Source of the DNA: a virus
Virus record (IMG/VR): IMGVR_UViG_3300043409_001877
Span: 1-64,000 of that record
Strand: one strand, 5' to 3'
Length of the DNA stretch: 64,000 nucleotides
The notes beneath the pieces were generated by a model. It was not told the DNA's origin. It worked only from the letters and a program-made list of their open reading frames with translations, and searched no databases. Numbering within the stretch: position 1 is the first letter of the stretch; each line of letters starts with the position of its first letter. Positions 35,101 through 43,219 of the stretch are shown in pieces. The position numbers and the translations under genes were made by a program.

Positions 35101-36674
35101 TCAATGTCAATTTCAGCTGGTGTTGTTCCTTTAGCTAAATTATCTGGATTTAATTGGAAGAGTGAATCAATTAATGAATTTTCATCTTCAACTTCAAATG
35201 TTTTAAAACCTAACATCCTAGCATAATTTTTAATTAATAAATCTGGGACATTTTCAATCTTATTATAACTGACATTTCTCATGAAAGTTATACTGTCAAT
35301 ATATTTTTTTACATCATCAAATGTTTTACCGTATAATTGTAAGATTAAATTAAACTTTCTATCAGTTGTATCAAATTCTTTTAACACATCTGTTGTTAAG
35401 AATCTTGCAATTAAATTAGTTTTTACGCTATCGTAGCTATCAGCTAAATCGTTTAATTTAGTTGTATATTTATCAAAATCATTACTAAACATGTCAACAT
35501 TAATGTCATCATATTTTGGGAAATACACCGTTTCTTTAACATTGCTAACAACACCATTATCAGATATTTTAGGAAACATAAACTCACTATAATATTTACC
35601 ACTTTCTTCATCTATATTTAATAAAAACGATGCTAAATCAGTTAGTTCACTATAAAAAGTTGTGTATATTGAATTTTTTGGTTTAATATAGTAGTTAACA
35701 TTAGCCTCACTATCAACATTTAAAATACTAGAAAACGGATCTCCACCGATAATTAATCTAATACCAGTGCCATCATCATTATAATTTTTTGGGAATGTAG
35801 CGCTAATAATAGGATATTCTACGTTGTTATAATATACCACATAATCTTTATAGGTTTTTGTGAAATTTCTATATTTTGTAATATTTTCAGCATCAGTAAG
35901 CGTGCTACCAGATAATGTGTATTCTATATTAAATGGGTTGGATAAACCATATAAATTTACTTTAAATTCTGAACGACTTTCAGTTGGATATGATGTATAT
36001 TCAACAACAGTTGGTGTTAGAATTGATATAGCATTAAGTTTTATAGCCGCAGGAAATGCGTTATAAATTTCTAATAAAGTATTTTTAAATCTTTCTTTTA
36101 ATGAAGAAAATAAAACGTAATTATCTAATTTTCTTCTATCAAATAAAACATTAACTTTAATGTTTTGATCTATTTTATTTTTTAATGTTTCAACATAAGG
36201 TTTACCTTCAAAATATGGTAAGTTCCTATTAACAATATCTTCAACAGTGTAGCTTTTGACAGCATCATTTTGTATTGATTGTGTGCTAAGATTTAATTGT
36301 GCGGTTGCTGTTAATTGTGCTTGTCTATCTCTTGTTTGATTGTACGGTACGCTTTTATTTATAGAAAAATTACCTAGAGTAAAAAACGGATCTCCAGTTA
36401 TTTCATTTTTAGCGTTAGCAAATTGTAATCCAACTAATTTATCCCCAAAAGAATCACTACCAAATGCACCAATTTTACCCTGTACAGTTCTATATCTTAA
36501 AGCGTTTTCATACAATAGATATGATGAACACGGAACATACTTTGTCTCACCGTTGATTGAATATGTACGATAACCATCACAACCTAGGGCTTTGGCGGCA
36601 TCGTAAGCTTCTTGAGCTGTATTATATAAATCACGTATGATTTGGTTATTTGTTGTGAAACTTAAATTAGCCAT
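29142..36674 (-). CDS. Giant tail/baseplate protein with tail protein I-like segment
   Basis: A 2510-residue protein, by far the largest here. The N-terminal 450 residues are mixed alpha/beta. Residues of about 465-560 resemble the baseplate tail protein I region (VPDLLIKNYARMLGF, IWRRILINSFYLFKSKGTR, SVEFILKLVGLPEEIF). The remaining roughly 1900 residues are beta-rich with repeated Gly/Thr/Ser turns, as in adhesins and long fibres, plus a GFAGTSGSSSTT linker near 1590. It could connect the wedge to peripheral fibres or itself form a long fibre. It overlaps the 301-residue gene upstream by eight bases. Confidence 0.75.
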   Translation of the reverse strand: MANLSFTTNNQIIRDLYNTAQEAYDAAKALGCDGYRTYSINGETKYVPCSSYLLYENALRYRTVQGKIGAFGSDSFGDKLVGLQFANAKNEITGDPFFTLGNFSINKSVPYNQTRDRQAQLTATAQLNLSTQSIQNDAVKSYTVEDIVNRNLPYFEGKPYVETLKNKIDQNIKVNVLFDRRKLDNYVLFSSLKERFKNTLLEIYNAFPAAIKLNAISILTPTVVEYTSYPTESRSEFKVNLYGLSNPFNIEYTLSGSTLTDAENITKYRNFTKTYKDYVVYYNNVEYPIISATFPKNYNDDGTGIRLIIGGDPFSSILNVDSEANVNYYIKPKNSIYTTFYSELTDLASFLLNIDEESGKYYSEFMFPKISDNGVVSNVKETVYFPKYDDINVDMFSNDFDKYTTKLNDLADSYDSVKTNLIARFLTTDVLKEFDTTDRKFNLILQLYGKTFDDVKKYIDSITFMRNVSYNKIENVPDLLIKNYARMLGFKTFEVEDENSLIDSLFQLNPDNLAKGTTPAEIDIEIWRRILINSFYLFKSKGTRKSVEFILKLVGLPEEIFEFNEYIYLAEKKLDAINALNKIYSNIAGDDPVILFQTVPFNSDGYPTIPTNVKYQENGGYLREDKVNIGGFDFGKKYINEYKKFNNIYLFDLQRTVDNVKSWVYTEETKDYLFEDTNGYTEYTSDDSRLSINSKELEVYLASNRIFDVTVYRQYLRNIGRVNTDLNIDSTLMFDASTVSFNQFIKKSLDNFINPKNRKTIKTYPSLSKIYFDYLNTTSTPIDSTRTLEFLNKFDTSWIRLIEQFVPATTIINAGKKIQNSSLLDNKFLYKHGLNTNVSWLGTDGSEFQQGALKPVLLGTTSVTSNAGKVNPTTVGEIPTFQIEGKVGSKIYGTDPTINEYLGVHYTMFEYCDTSEGSFYTWESGVDYGDDSIYNGNVNDVLSERYGVFVIYDEKLYRLNTISQFNLTYPPTDGIHTAGIYSQINGRLTPNKAVVVGPYESGYENNLIWDHIPMDVDSRTIVFGDSATSDITESERSFYMNSIGRAIAHININVDFDCPPPKPHVCYYDITGRTINLSSYLGTTYKTYVDETGAILSVKQPKYYGYSKDYTGLKPSGVTYGSSFKWVVPYKKRFNWVNEKVYYKDEIIAQIHATNKENLQANSKVFLVTGDTVTGTTIYPSSSGGGLKLLGTSMTPGTSGTTINTSTIAGDTPGGMYDRYQDRTKSDPLMHIDPAYISRISLDPNKTVHSINLTKSLNLLHIFSGSTAANTFRVGDNIVNGELFISDSISVEFDGFYNLDSTKLGPFYTLNDNSTLIQTLDRSLPLQPDTNNYVSIQSLNDNFLSTGDDLTLVKTNPGYYLITRNSFLNFNFNLYFESSTNVSQTVDIKLVNNLGFVYDTQAFTFNGDDISDNREYLYQYNGFFNSGERISLIINPIDLPCTLSRYETINYEHQEVDEVDYIANGGNLSDPRFRLLFNSGFIGKGYFDDGLSIKPIYNLPDLAPTELQLKTGTKYSSIPSLDINYSTDPSYIFNTLYNVYYKKYNQNTFIYNTTVYDKELNNDKIDFSFKIRSKNANIPTSGLVGFAGTSGSSSTTQQKGVETATLEFDFSYSDYFLGKTSKTTEFNNINNAISIGKKIRKRELNHTRQFSYYPNKSFYNNTVLGTGTTQVTNSFISYDDGLIDYTSINYSGDFMSEIRTKKRYYNGTLGVATFNYYALESEIYTSEIYKAILDKVPLFNSQVINYELNDVVKVPINNYNVVVKNSTGATIQTKTIYKLYVCVNNITSDNCFKIADSGSFILGEIHPIYHPRGARSCFVDIEKYNPANFTPWGYDESMVNNLPNPNVIDYVYRNIIAYDPTQPQDYKFGDIVVGNFGGANHFFRYIYQKPVIYSSTTTYNAGDFVYAYVNESGTYYYRHYIARQTTLNNNPTAATTGPGYNTYWAKVSADLFNHRSLHNTSAGMATSGVTFNLGSWLGLSSFLNYSSTAARLPRTLPVTTPGIPLISTGNTVSGITFGGKYNSLLRPDSMYIDNSYAFNDLYEVTSANKVLRNIGGSPLTTKYQGTTYGLSAPENGFYETDYYNDYSAALRSGHTNIYLKPGYPANGAYAGYYIYPFIGESNGSLPLFERLSREDQKNNPNTWIVGGSGTTYNPDGLYLGQRYAANRGVLYKYVGATFTTVTGSTQPYSDNTNWVENDFCLVNNFTFYKDRTRVSVFESTIESLTTDVKNSLFFFKPNFTLKSGFTSRSFSGSTINNKALTALDKFYDLTDDNRVTPTSHGIVDFRAKGNDIILDYYIEKDPVGYPLTGEFMGKLNVYNPCGNVATTFFGILFDTDVNKLNRSAGVSSTPITATEAIDILPYNVRTIITQNGQALANVVVTTKNLDGVTISDSTVVNNTTPLDKNYNIIPNNFVEVSVTYQTTGNQTKFKSAFIDSTPIFINDALIKTGTIETKITRLTDYETRTIILKNVVENATIFVNLKGIESNTLGSLNPKTIFDVKNINIKNSIF

Positions 36675-37572
36675 TTCTTACGATATTTTTTAATGTTTTT
36701 GTTGTATCTATAGCGTTTCTTCTTTTTCTAACTTCAAAAAGTTTCTTGTCAACAGCATCTCTTATTTCATAAAGGTCATATTGTGAGTAGATATTACCAT
36801 CAAAATCATACATGGTGTATATTCCATCATCCATTGATTTTGTTTGATCCCCAAATAAACCGATAGCTAAACTTTCTAAATCATAATTAACCATTTCAAC
36901 CTCAATAATTTGGGGTGAAAAACTTGTATTTGTAATTATAACATTTTGGTCTTTTCTACCAATAAATGGTGCTGCTGTTGGTTTAAAACTAGGTGCCACA
37001 TTTGGTGTTACGGTACAAAATAGCATATTACCAACATTATTGTAAATATACTTTATTGTTTTTTGAGATGAGTTTGCTGTGTTAATTTGTACTGGTTCAG
37101 ATATAAATGAGGATGTGATTACTCTATATAAATTAGGGATTTTAGTACCATCATTATTTAAGTACTCAACACGATAACCATCTAAACCATTATTTGAAAA
37201 TTTGCTAATATAATTAGCTGGGGCGGAATCAACATTAAAAATTAAACCCTTAACATCTGGATATGTTGCTAATTCAGCGCAATCCTCAATTTTAACTCTA
37301 ATTTGTGCTGGTCTGATATATATCGTATAAAACCCCTTTAGATTAAACACTTCTTTAGGTAGTGTCATATTGTATAACCCACCCAATATCTCAACGTCTT
37401 TACCACCAAATTCAGTTGTGGACATAACAGGTTTAATTACCTGACTACCAAGTAGTTTTGTTATTTTTTGTATCTCAGTAGAATTTCTATTCTTACTATA
37501 GATAACAACAACTTCAATATCGTTTGGGTCGACATCAGCTGGTCTTTTTACACCGTATACTCCAATTGCCAT
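36667..37572 (-). CDS. Tail/baseplate structural protein
   Basis: A 301-residue beta-rich protein beginning AIGVYGVKRPADVDPNDIEVV, with a helical Arg/Lys-rich C-terminal segment (about 265-301). No enzyme motif. It lies between a 271-residue unknown and the giant tail protein and overlaps the latter's start, so co-assembly is likely. Role inferred from place. Confidence 0.7.
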   Translation of the reverse strand: MAIGVYGVKRPADVDPNDIEVVVIYSKNRNSTEIQKITKLLGSQVIKPVMSTTEFGGKDVEILGGLYNMTLPKEVFNLKGFYTIYIRPAQIRVKIEDCAELATYPDVKGLIFNVDSAPANYISKFSNNGLDGYRVEYLNNDGTKIPNLYRVITSSFISEPVQINTANSSQKTIKYIYNNVGNMLFCTVTPNVAPSFKPTAAPFIGRKDQNVIITNTSFSPQIIEVEMVNYDLESLAIGLFGDQTKSMDDGIYTMYDFDGNIYSQYDLYEIRDAVDKKLFEVRKRRNAIDTTKTLKNIVRNG

Positions 37573-37575
37573 TTT

Positions 37576-38391
37576 TTATATATTTTTAAAATTATATCCT
37601 TTATTATTTATTTTATAATAACCTAAACCAAGTTTACTTAACTGATTAATATCTTTAACGTTTTTCAATTTCTTGGCTCTTTCAAAGGCACTATTTAAAC
37701 CTCTATCTATAAATACTTCGGAGACAATTTTTGGTTCCTCAATTAACCCATCAAACAAAACTAAATTTGGGGTTGAGGCGGTCACCACATTTGATCTCAT
37801 GTAGCTAAATATAGATAAATTATTACCGAAATCAACATACTTTACAGGATTTTCAGTATCTAAGTATAAAACGTATTCTGGGTATTTGGGGTCATCAACT
37901 AATATCATAGCAGATATACCTAAACCAGGGATTATAAATTTAATATTAATTCTAACATTTGTGTTTAAATCGCTAAGTTGGTTTAGTACTTGTATATTAC
38001 CATTATCATCGCCAACTGTCTGCGTAAAACTTATTTGATTACTAATTGGGTTTGTATTTATAACATCTTTTTTATTAAAATATTTATTAATTAAAGTAAA
38101 TTTACTGTCAGTCTTCCCAGTTACAAAATATTTAGCGCTTGATGGTTTAAAAAAATTTTTAACATCCTCAGCTGTTGATATTATTTTTGTGTTTGTTTTG
38201 TAATTAACAATATCGTTTTCTTGATTATTGGATATTCTCATTGCATTATCAACCAAGTTGTTAATTTGTTCTAACTTGTAATTGATTGGTGTATTATAAC
38301 TAGCATCTATATAAGACCCTGGTAAAACAGTGTTTGATTCGATATTAAATATAATCGAATTATCCTTATTATTTAATTTTATTCCAATCAT
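37576..38391 (-). CDS. Tail/baseplate structural protein
   Basis: A 271-residue protein with alternating beta and helical stretches and a Lys-rich C-terminal 50 residues. No recognised family. It is first of a three-gene transcript (271, 301 and 2510 residues) and is preceded by a 65-bp leader and a TATTTAT motif. Confidence 0.65.
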   Translation of the reverse strand: MIGIKLNNKDNSIIFNIESNTVLPGSYIDASYNTPINYKLEQINNLVDNAMRISNNQENDIVNYKTNTKIISTAEDVKNFFKPSSAKYFVTGKTDSKFTLINKYFNKKDVINTNPISNQISFTQTVGDDNGNIQVLNQLSDLNTNVRINIKFIIPGLGISAMILVDDPKYPEYVLYLDTENPVKYVDFGNNLSIFSYMRSNVVTASTPNLVLFDGLIEEPKIVSEVFIDRGLNSAFERAKKLKNVKDINQLSKLGLGYYKINNKGYNFKNI

Positions 38392-38404
38392 AGTTTTTTA
38401 TTAA

Positions 38405-38509
38405 TTAACACCATTCGTTTGGTTGATATTGGTTATTATTTCTATACTCATCTATTATAAATAGGTTGTTTTTATTAAAGTAATTTTTGATACGCTTAAC
38501 ATGGTGCAT
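38405..38509 (-). CDS. Possible 34-residue ORF in the gap before the 271-residue gene
   Basis: ATG at 38509 opens 34 codons (starts MHHVKRIKNYFNK, ends QPNEWC), overlapping the end of the 993-residue gene by 14 bases. It fills the only larger gap in the tail block. Against it, the TATTTAT promoter-like motif at 38457-38463 lies inside it. It may be a leader peptide or chance. Confidence 0.25.
   Translation of the reverse strand: MHHVKRIKNYFNKNNLFIIDEYRNNNQYQPNEWC
38457..38463 (-). promoter_or_regulatory. TATTTAT motif before the 271/301/2510-residue tail transcript
   Basis: The minus strand reads AACCTATTTATAATAGA, 65 bases before the ATG at 38391. It is nearly identical to the plus-strand site at 2420, giving this transcript a longer leader than the others. 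Confidence 0.45.
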
Positions 38510-41477
38510 CAACATCAGCTTCAAACACCGCTTTACCATTTTCAAAACGGTATATTTTTTGGTTCTTACTAGAGAATGGTAGATGATTCTTTAATGATGT
38601 TTTATTGCTATCAAACAGCTCAGTGAACGTGGAATCATAGTATATTGTTGTGTTTGGGTCTGTCCAGTTAGGGCTTGTCGCATAAACAATAATTGATATT
38701 AGCTCATAACTATTGGTTGGCACTCTTACCATGTGATCGTTATATTCTTCATAGCAATACGCTAAAAAGGTGTTAAGTGTAATTTGATTTGTGTTAGTTC
38801 CTGATGATCCTGATGTTCCTGATGTTCCACTTGAACCTGATGTTCCTGATAAAATTGGTGAAATAGATTGAGTTCTATTATTTATAGGGGTTATTCCTTT
38901 TTTAGATGCCCTTATCGCAGCATTTAATGGTATGTATATATTTTTTATATCGCCACTATCATTCATCAATGACATTTTAACGATACCTTTAATTCTTATT
39001 TCTTCAGTATAATAAAAACTTTCAAAAACTTTATTGCCAATACTAAAATGTAAATCTATATTTACAATCTCATTTGGTTGTATATAATTATCACCGTTGT
39101 ATATTAATAAAACATCAAATAAATAATCTCTAACATTATTTGATTGGTTAGGTGCATCAATATACTTATTTAGATAATCTAAATCCAACACGTTAAACAT
39201 ATTAACATCAACTTGCGCTATACTTGGAGAATTGTCTTTATACAAATATCGATTACTTAATAATTTTGGATAGTCCGAAGGTGATAAATTACCACCAATT
39301 TTAGTTATGACTATATTTGGTAACCTATCAATGGCATTAATATTAGTTACTACAGGATTATTACCATCCTGGTCATACGAAACATTGTACTCATATACCA
39401 AGCTTTCTAGATGTAATAATAAACCACATTTATTTTTAATATCATTATAAACATCATAATCCGTTGTTTTAAGACTATGGAATGCTTGTTTTATTTTTCC
39501 TAAGTATGGATATATACAGCTATGTGTTATGAAGTTTACAGGTGATGTGTTAACATTAGCAGAATTTAAAGACCCTAACTCTTCTAAACTTAAATTATTA
39601 CCATTTACATCCGTTAAAATAGTTGTTGTGTAATCGTCAAATTTTAAAACTTTAATATCAAGTTCATTATTATAATTTTTTAAAGAATCAAATAATTCGT
39701 CTAAAAAAATTTTTACATAATTTGGAGCTCCGCCAGTTGGTACTCCGCCAACAAGAACTGAACCTTCTAAGGTAGACCTAAAGTTTTTTGTGGTTATATT
39801 TTTTACTAAGTATTTATCTAACTCGTCAATTAATATATCAAAAAAATCGATAGTGTTAAACATTTCTTCACTAAACGAATATGTTGATACATTGCTTGCG
39901 CTATATATTGATAGATCTGGTATAATTAAAGCCTCGGCTACCCTAAACTTATCCCCCTCATCCCAATTGGTTTCAATTTCATTATAATAAGCTGTGTTAT
40001 ATATATTATTATCCGTAATTACGGATATGTTATTAAGTTCTAATTTTCTAATCCTCCAAGTAATATCATCAATATTATTTGCTGTAATTCTTTTTAAAAA
40101 ATCACTATAACCATTTATCACAGTATTATAAATTGGTACTGTGTATTGATTTTTTTCAAAATTAACAAATAAATTAGTTGGTTTAGTAACAACGTAATTT
40201 TTAAAACTATTAATAAGCTCACCGCAACCAAGAACATACGTACCAGTGGCAAATTTATCTAAAGGGTTGGTGTTATTATATGATCTTACCGAATGTTTAT
40301 TACCTTGATAGTTATCTAATATTAAATTTTTAATTCTAAATGATAATGGGTTTAAAGGATCTGGTGTTGGTGTTAAATCAACATCAACTGGTTTAACATT
40401 TTCTATAACATTATTATTAAAATACTCATCATAAGCTAATTCGTATAAATCAAAATCCGTTCTTTCTAAAGAATAAGTGTTAGTATTAATATCATACTCA
40501 AAAATATTATATTTTTTGCTTTCAAAATCTAAAACATATTTTAAATACCTAATTTCATTTTTAAAACCATCTGCTTTTTGAAACCATTTTTTTGATTTCT
40601 CTTGTTTTGATGATGGTACTAATAAAATTTTATTACCGTTTAATGCATCCCAAAACGAGAATTTAACATAAAACTCATTATTAATATAATTATTTAAAAA
40701 GAAAAATGAATACCCTTCATCACCTTCTTTTAATTTAAAACAAGGTCTTTCATGTATTACATTATTTAAAACAATTTTTTCTTTTATATTATATTTTGTG
40801 TTTATAAAAATTGGTATTGATTGTACTCTAGTTTGGCTAATATTTATTGGTGAATTAAAAAACTCCATTAATAAAAATGAGTTGTAAAAAAATGGTTTAT
40901 TTTTATACAAAACGCTATTAGTTACCCAACTATCTTTTTTACTCCAATATGGTAGGGTAAAGCTATTATAAAAAATAGGTAATCCGCTTTTTTTGGGGGT
41001 TACTATATTTGCTAAACCAATAGGGTCACCAACAGGTTGTGGTAGACCTAATATTGCTTTTGATTTTGTTATTTGTAATTCATCTTTAACAGTAACTTCT
41101 CTTAAACCATTCTCTTGCTTATTTTCAAATGCGTTATTAAAAGATATACCAAAATCAACACCCGTTTCGGGTGGTACTAAACCAAACTCTCTTTTAGTTC
41201 TTAATACATGTTCCGAAAAAGCAAATTCAATATAAGGTGTTATTTGTGTAATATCGGCTTCTTGTAAATATTTTAAAAAGAAAATATTAAAGTTTAACTC
41301 TAATGATGTTTCTGGTTTGTATTCATATATCTCAGAATCAACAATCCCATTTACAGTACCAGCAATACCAAGATTTAATAATTTATCATTATAAAAATCT
41401 CTATCACATGTATAATCTTCGGATACAATAAAATTGTTTACTGATATATCGTTATTAATAACTCTAGTTTTTAACAT
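38496..41477 (-). CDS. Large tail/baseplate protein with GTSG linker
   Basis: A 993-residue protein: a long mixed N-terminal region of about 870 residues, a flexible GTSGSSGTSGTSGSSGT linker near 880-900, then a compact C-terminal domain of about 90 residues ending in Cys. Such linkers in phage proteins join a scaffold to an exposed domain, so the last domain may be displayed on the tail. Its start overlaps the upstream 582-residue gene by seven bases. Part of the gp25-gp6 transcript. Confidence 0.7.
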   Translation of the reverse strand: MLKTRVINNDISVNNFIVSEDYTCDRDFYNDKLLNLGIAGTVNGIVDSEIYEYKPETSLELNFNIFFLKYLQEADITQITPYIEFAFSEHVLRTKREFGLVPPETGVDFGISFNNAFENKQENGLREVTVKDELQITKSKAILGLPQPVGDPIGLANIVTPKKSGLPIFYNSFTLPYWSKKDSWVTNSVLYKNKPFFYNSFLLMEFFNSPINISQTRVQSIPIFINTKYNIKEKIVLNNVIHERPCFKLKEGDEGYSFFFLNNYINNEFYVKFSFWDALNGNKILLVPSSKQEKSKKWFQKADGFKNEIRYLKYVLDFESKKYNIFEYDINTNTYSLERTDFDLYELAYDEYFNNNVIENVKPVDVDLTPTPDPLNPLSFRIKNLILDNYQGNKHSVRSYNNTNPLDKFATGTYVLGCGELINSFKNYVVTKPTNLFVNFEKNQYTVPIYNTVINGYSDFLKRITANNIDDITWRIRKLELNNISVITDNNIYNTAYYNEIETNWDEGDKFRVAEALIIPDLSIYSASNVSTYSFSEEMFNTIDFFDILIDELDKYLVKNITTKNFRSTLEGSVLVGGVPTGGAPNYVKIFLDELFDSLKNYNNELDIKVLKFDDYTTTILTDVNGNNLSLEELGSLNSANVNTSPVNFITHSCIYPYLGKIKQAFHSLKTTDYDVYNDIKNKCGLLLHLESLVYEYNVSYDQDGNNPVVTNINAIDRLPNIVITKIGGNLSPSDYPKLLSNRYLYKDNSPSIAQVDVNMFNVLDLDYLNKYIDAPNQSNNVRDYLFDVLLIYNGDNYIQPNEIVNIDLHFSIGNKVFESFYYTEEIRIKGIVKMSLMNDSGDIKNIYIPLNAAIRASKKGITPINNRTQSISPILSGTSGSSGTSGTSGSSGTNTNQITLNTFLAYCYEEYNDHMVRVPTNSYELISIIVYATSPNWTDPNTTIYYDSTFTELFDSNKTSLKNHLPFSSKNQKIYRFENGKAVFEADVDAPC
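38807..38860. repeat. Short degenerate repeat encoding the GTSG linker
   Basis: Imperfect nine-base units of the type cctgatgtt recur across this stretch of the 993-residue gene, encoding the Gly-Thr-Ser linker. The boundaries are approximate. Confidence 0.7.
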
Positions 41478-43219
41478 TTTACATCTTTATATTTACTGTA
41501 AGGTTTAACCCCTTTTATATTATTATTGTTATTTTCATCTTCATTATTGTTATCATTTTCATTCAAATCCAAACCATCTAATATATCACCAAATTCGTTT
41601 GTAAATTGACTACCTAATGATGTAATATCGTTAGTACCTAACTTGTATTTTCTAGCGTATCTTTTTTCTGGAACAAGAAAGAAATTAATTTGATTAAATG
41701 CATAAAAAGATCCGTTTGTAAATGGAAAATCTATAAAAGCACCATCTTCATTAGCAGCACCAATATCATATATGTCTCTCCAAATGTATTTCTGTTTGCT
41801 TCTACTAAAAACAGCATAGCTTGGTACATTTATGGTGTTATCACCACTATCTTCAATATACTCTGATTTTAATTTTAAATTTATTTTATAAAACGGTTTG
41901 TAATTAAATAATACGTTGTTATGTATAAACCTATGACTAATTTCAGAGATCTCTGTTTCATATAAATTTTCAGTAGTATGTTCACATAAAGCATAATAAA
42001 AACTATCACCAACACTAACCTTCTTATTAAAACTCTTGCTATTATCTGTTATTTGTTCAAGACCATCACCATCGCTAACAAAATCAATAAAAAAATTAAA
42101 ATGTGATTCTATATTACTAAATAATTTAGCATTTGGTGAACCGTTTTTTATTATACCAATATATAAATTAGTAAGAGGCTCACCTTTATTATTGGTGTAG
42201 TTTTCTGTGTTTAAACTATGGTTTAAGAAAAAGTTTTTAATTTGCTGTTGTAAGTTATTTATTGAAAAAGAACAATCGTCTAACTCATCAATAATGTCAA
42301 TAACTTCTAAATTTTTGACGTAATACTCTAAGGCTTCTTTTTCCACAACTTTTGTTACATAAAAATCTGGATCAACAAATGGTTGTATTTGTGGTCTTGG
42401 TCTGTTAAAATTAGTATTATTAATACTACTAAATGTTAAACCTCTAACGTTTTGTTCCTCATTAATTTTTTCAATTATTGCGTTATTAGCTAAATTAGTT
42501 TGAACTGAATCAAATGATATGGCTACAGCTGAGTTTGTATCAACAGTACCCATATCGGCATTATATAAAGCTATTTTTGGTTTTAAATCAATAAAAATTC
42601 TATCACCTTCAGTAAATACAACTTCATACATACCACTATTAATAGTATTAAGTTTTTTACTATCAATTTTTATTTTATCACCTTTATTAAAATTGTGACC
42701 TAAAGGAAAAAATAGACCGTAGTTTTCTTGAAATTTTGAACTAGTAAAACTTCTTGCTGGAATACCATTTCTAAAATCAATATTAACCGAAAAATCTTTA
42801 GCTGATTCAATTAATAAATTATTTTTTCTAAATTTTTCAATTATCTTAGTACCTTTACTATACAGTTGGGTGTTATTAGCGTCTTTTATTGTAGGTATTG
42901 GTTTTGATTTTAATATAACAATAGACCAGTTAGTTAAATTTAAATCAAATATTCTTTTATCTATATTTATTTTTCTATCACCATCATACGTTGATTCGTA
43001 AACATCTAATGATAATATCGGATTAATTGAACCATACATTCTAAAATTAGAATTTGATTCCTTTTCTATTGTAAATTGTTTTTGTTGTGATATTTCAAAG
43101 AATAGATTATTTTCGTATCTAATTTTATTCGATTCATCCAAAATAACTCTACTGGACAACGATGTGTTCGTTCCCCCAGCAATTTTTTTCTCACCTAATA
43201 TTTCAATTATTTCGCTCAT
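41471..43219 (-). CDS. Tail/baseplate structural protein
   Basis: A 582-residue protein with a beta-rich N-terminal half (strand-turn pattern FRNGIPARSFTSSKF, GHNFNKGDKIKID) and a C-terminal Asn/Asp/Glu-rich tail (about 545-570). No catalytic motif. It is translationally coupled on both sides (four- and seven-base overlaps) within the baseplate transcript, so it is likely a wedge-associated protein. Not assignable to a named T4 protein from sequence alone. Confidence 0.7.
   Translation of the reverse strand: MSEIIEILGEKKIAGGTNTSLSSRVILDESNKIRYENNLFFEISQQKQFTIEKESNSNFRMYGSINPILSLDVYESTYDGDRKINIDKRIFDLNLTNWSIVILKSKPIPTIKDANNTQLYSKGTKIIEKFRKNNLLIESAKDFSVNIDFRNGIPARSFTSSKFQENYGLFFPLGHNFNKGDKIKIDSKKLNTINSGMYEVVFTEGDRIFIDLKPKIALYNADMGTVDTNSAVAISFDSVQTNLANNAIIEKINEEQNVRGLTFSSINNTNFNRPRPQIQPFVDPDFYVTKVVEKEALEYYVKNLEVIDIIDELDDCSFSINNLQQQIKNFFLNHSLNTENYTNNKGEPLTNLYIGIIKNGSPNAKLFSNIESHFNFFIDFVSDGDGLEQITDNSKSFNKKVSVGDSFYYALCEHTTENLYETEISEISHRFIHNNVLFNYKPFYKINLKLKSEYIEDSGDNTINVPSYAVFSRSKQKYIWRDIYDIGAANEDGAFIDFPFTNGSFYAFNQINFFLVPEKRYARKYKLGTNDITSLGSQFTNEFGDILDGLDLNENDNNNEDENNNNNIKGVKPYSKYKDVKC

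Noticed and set aside
38807-38860. GTSG-coding repeats as a possible diversity-generating or CRISPR-like repeat
   Set aside because: Short degenerate codon repeats in a single linker, no spacers, no reverse transcriptase and no template repeat seen in the window.
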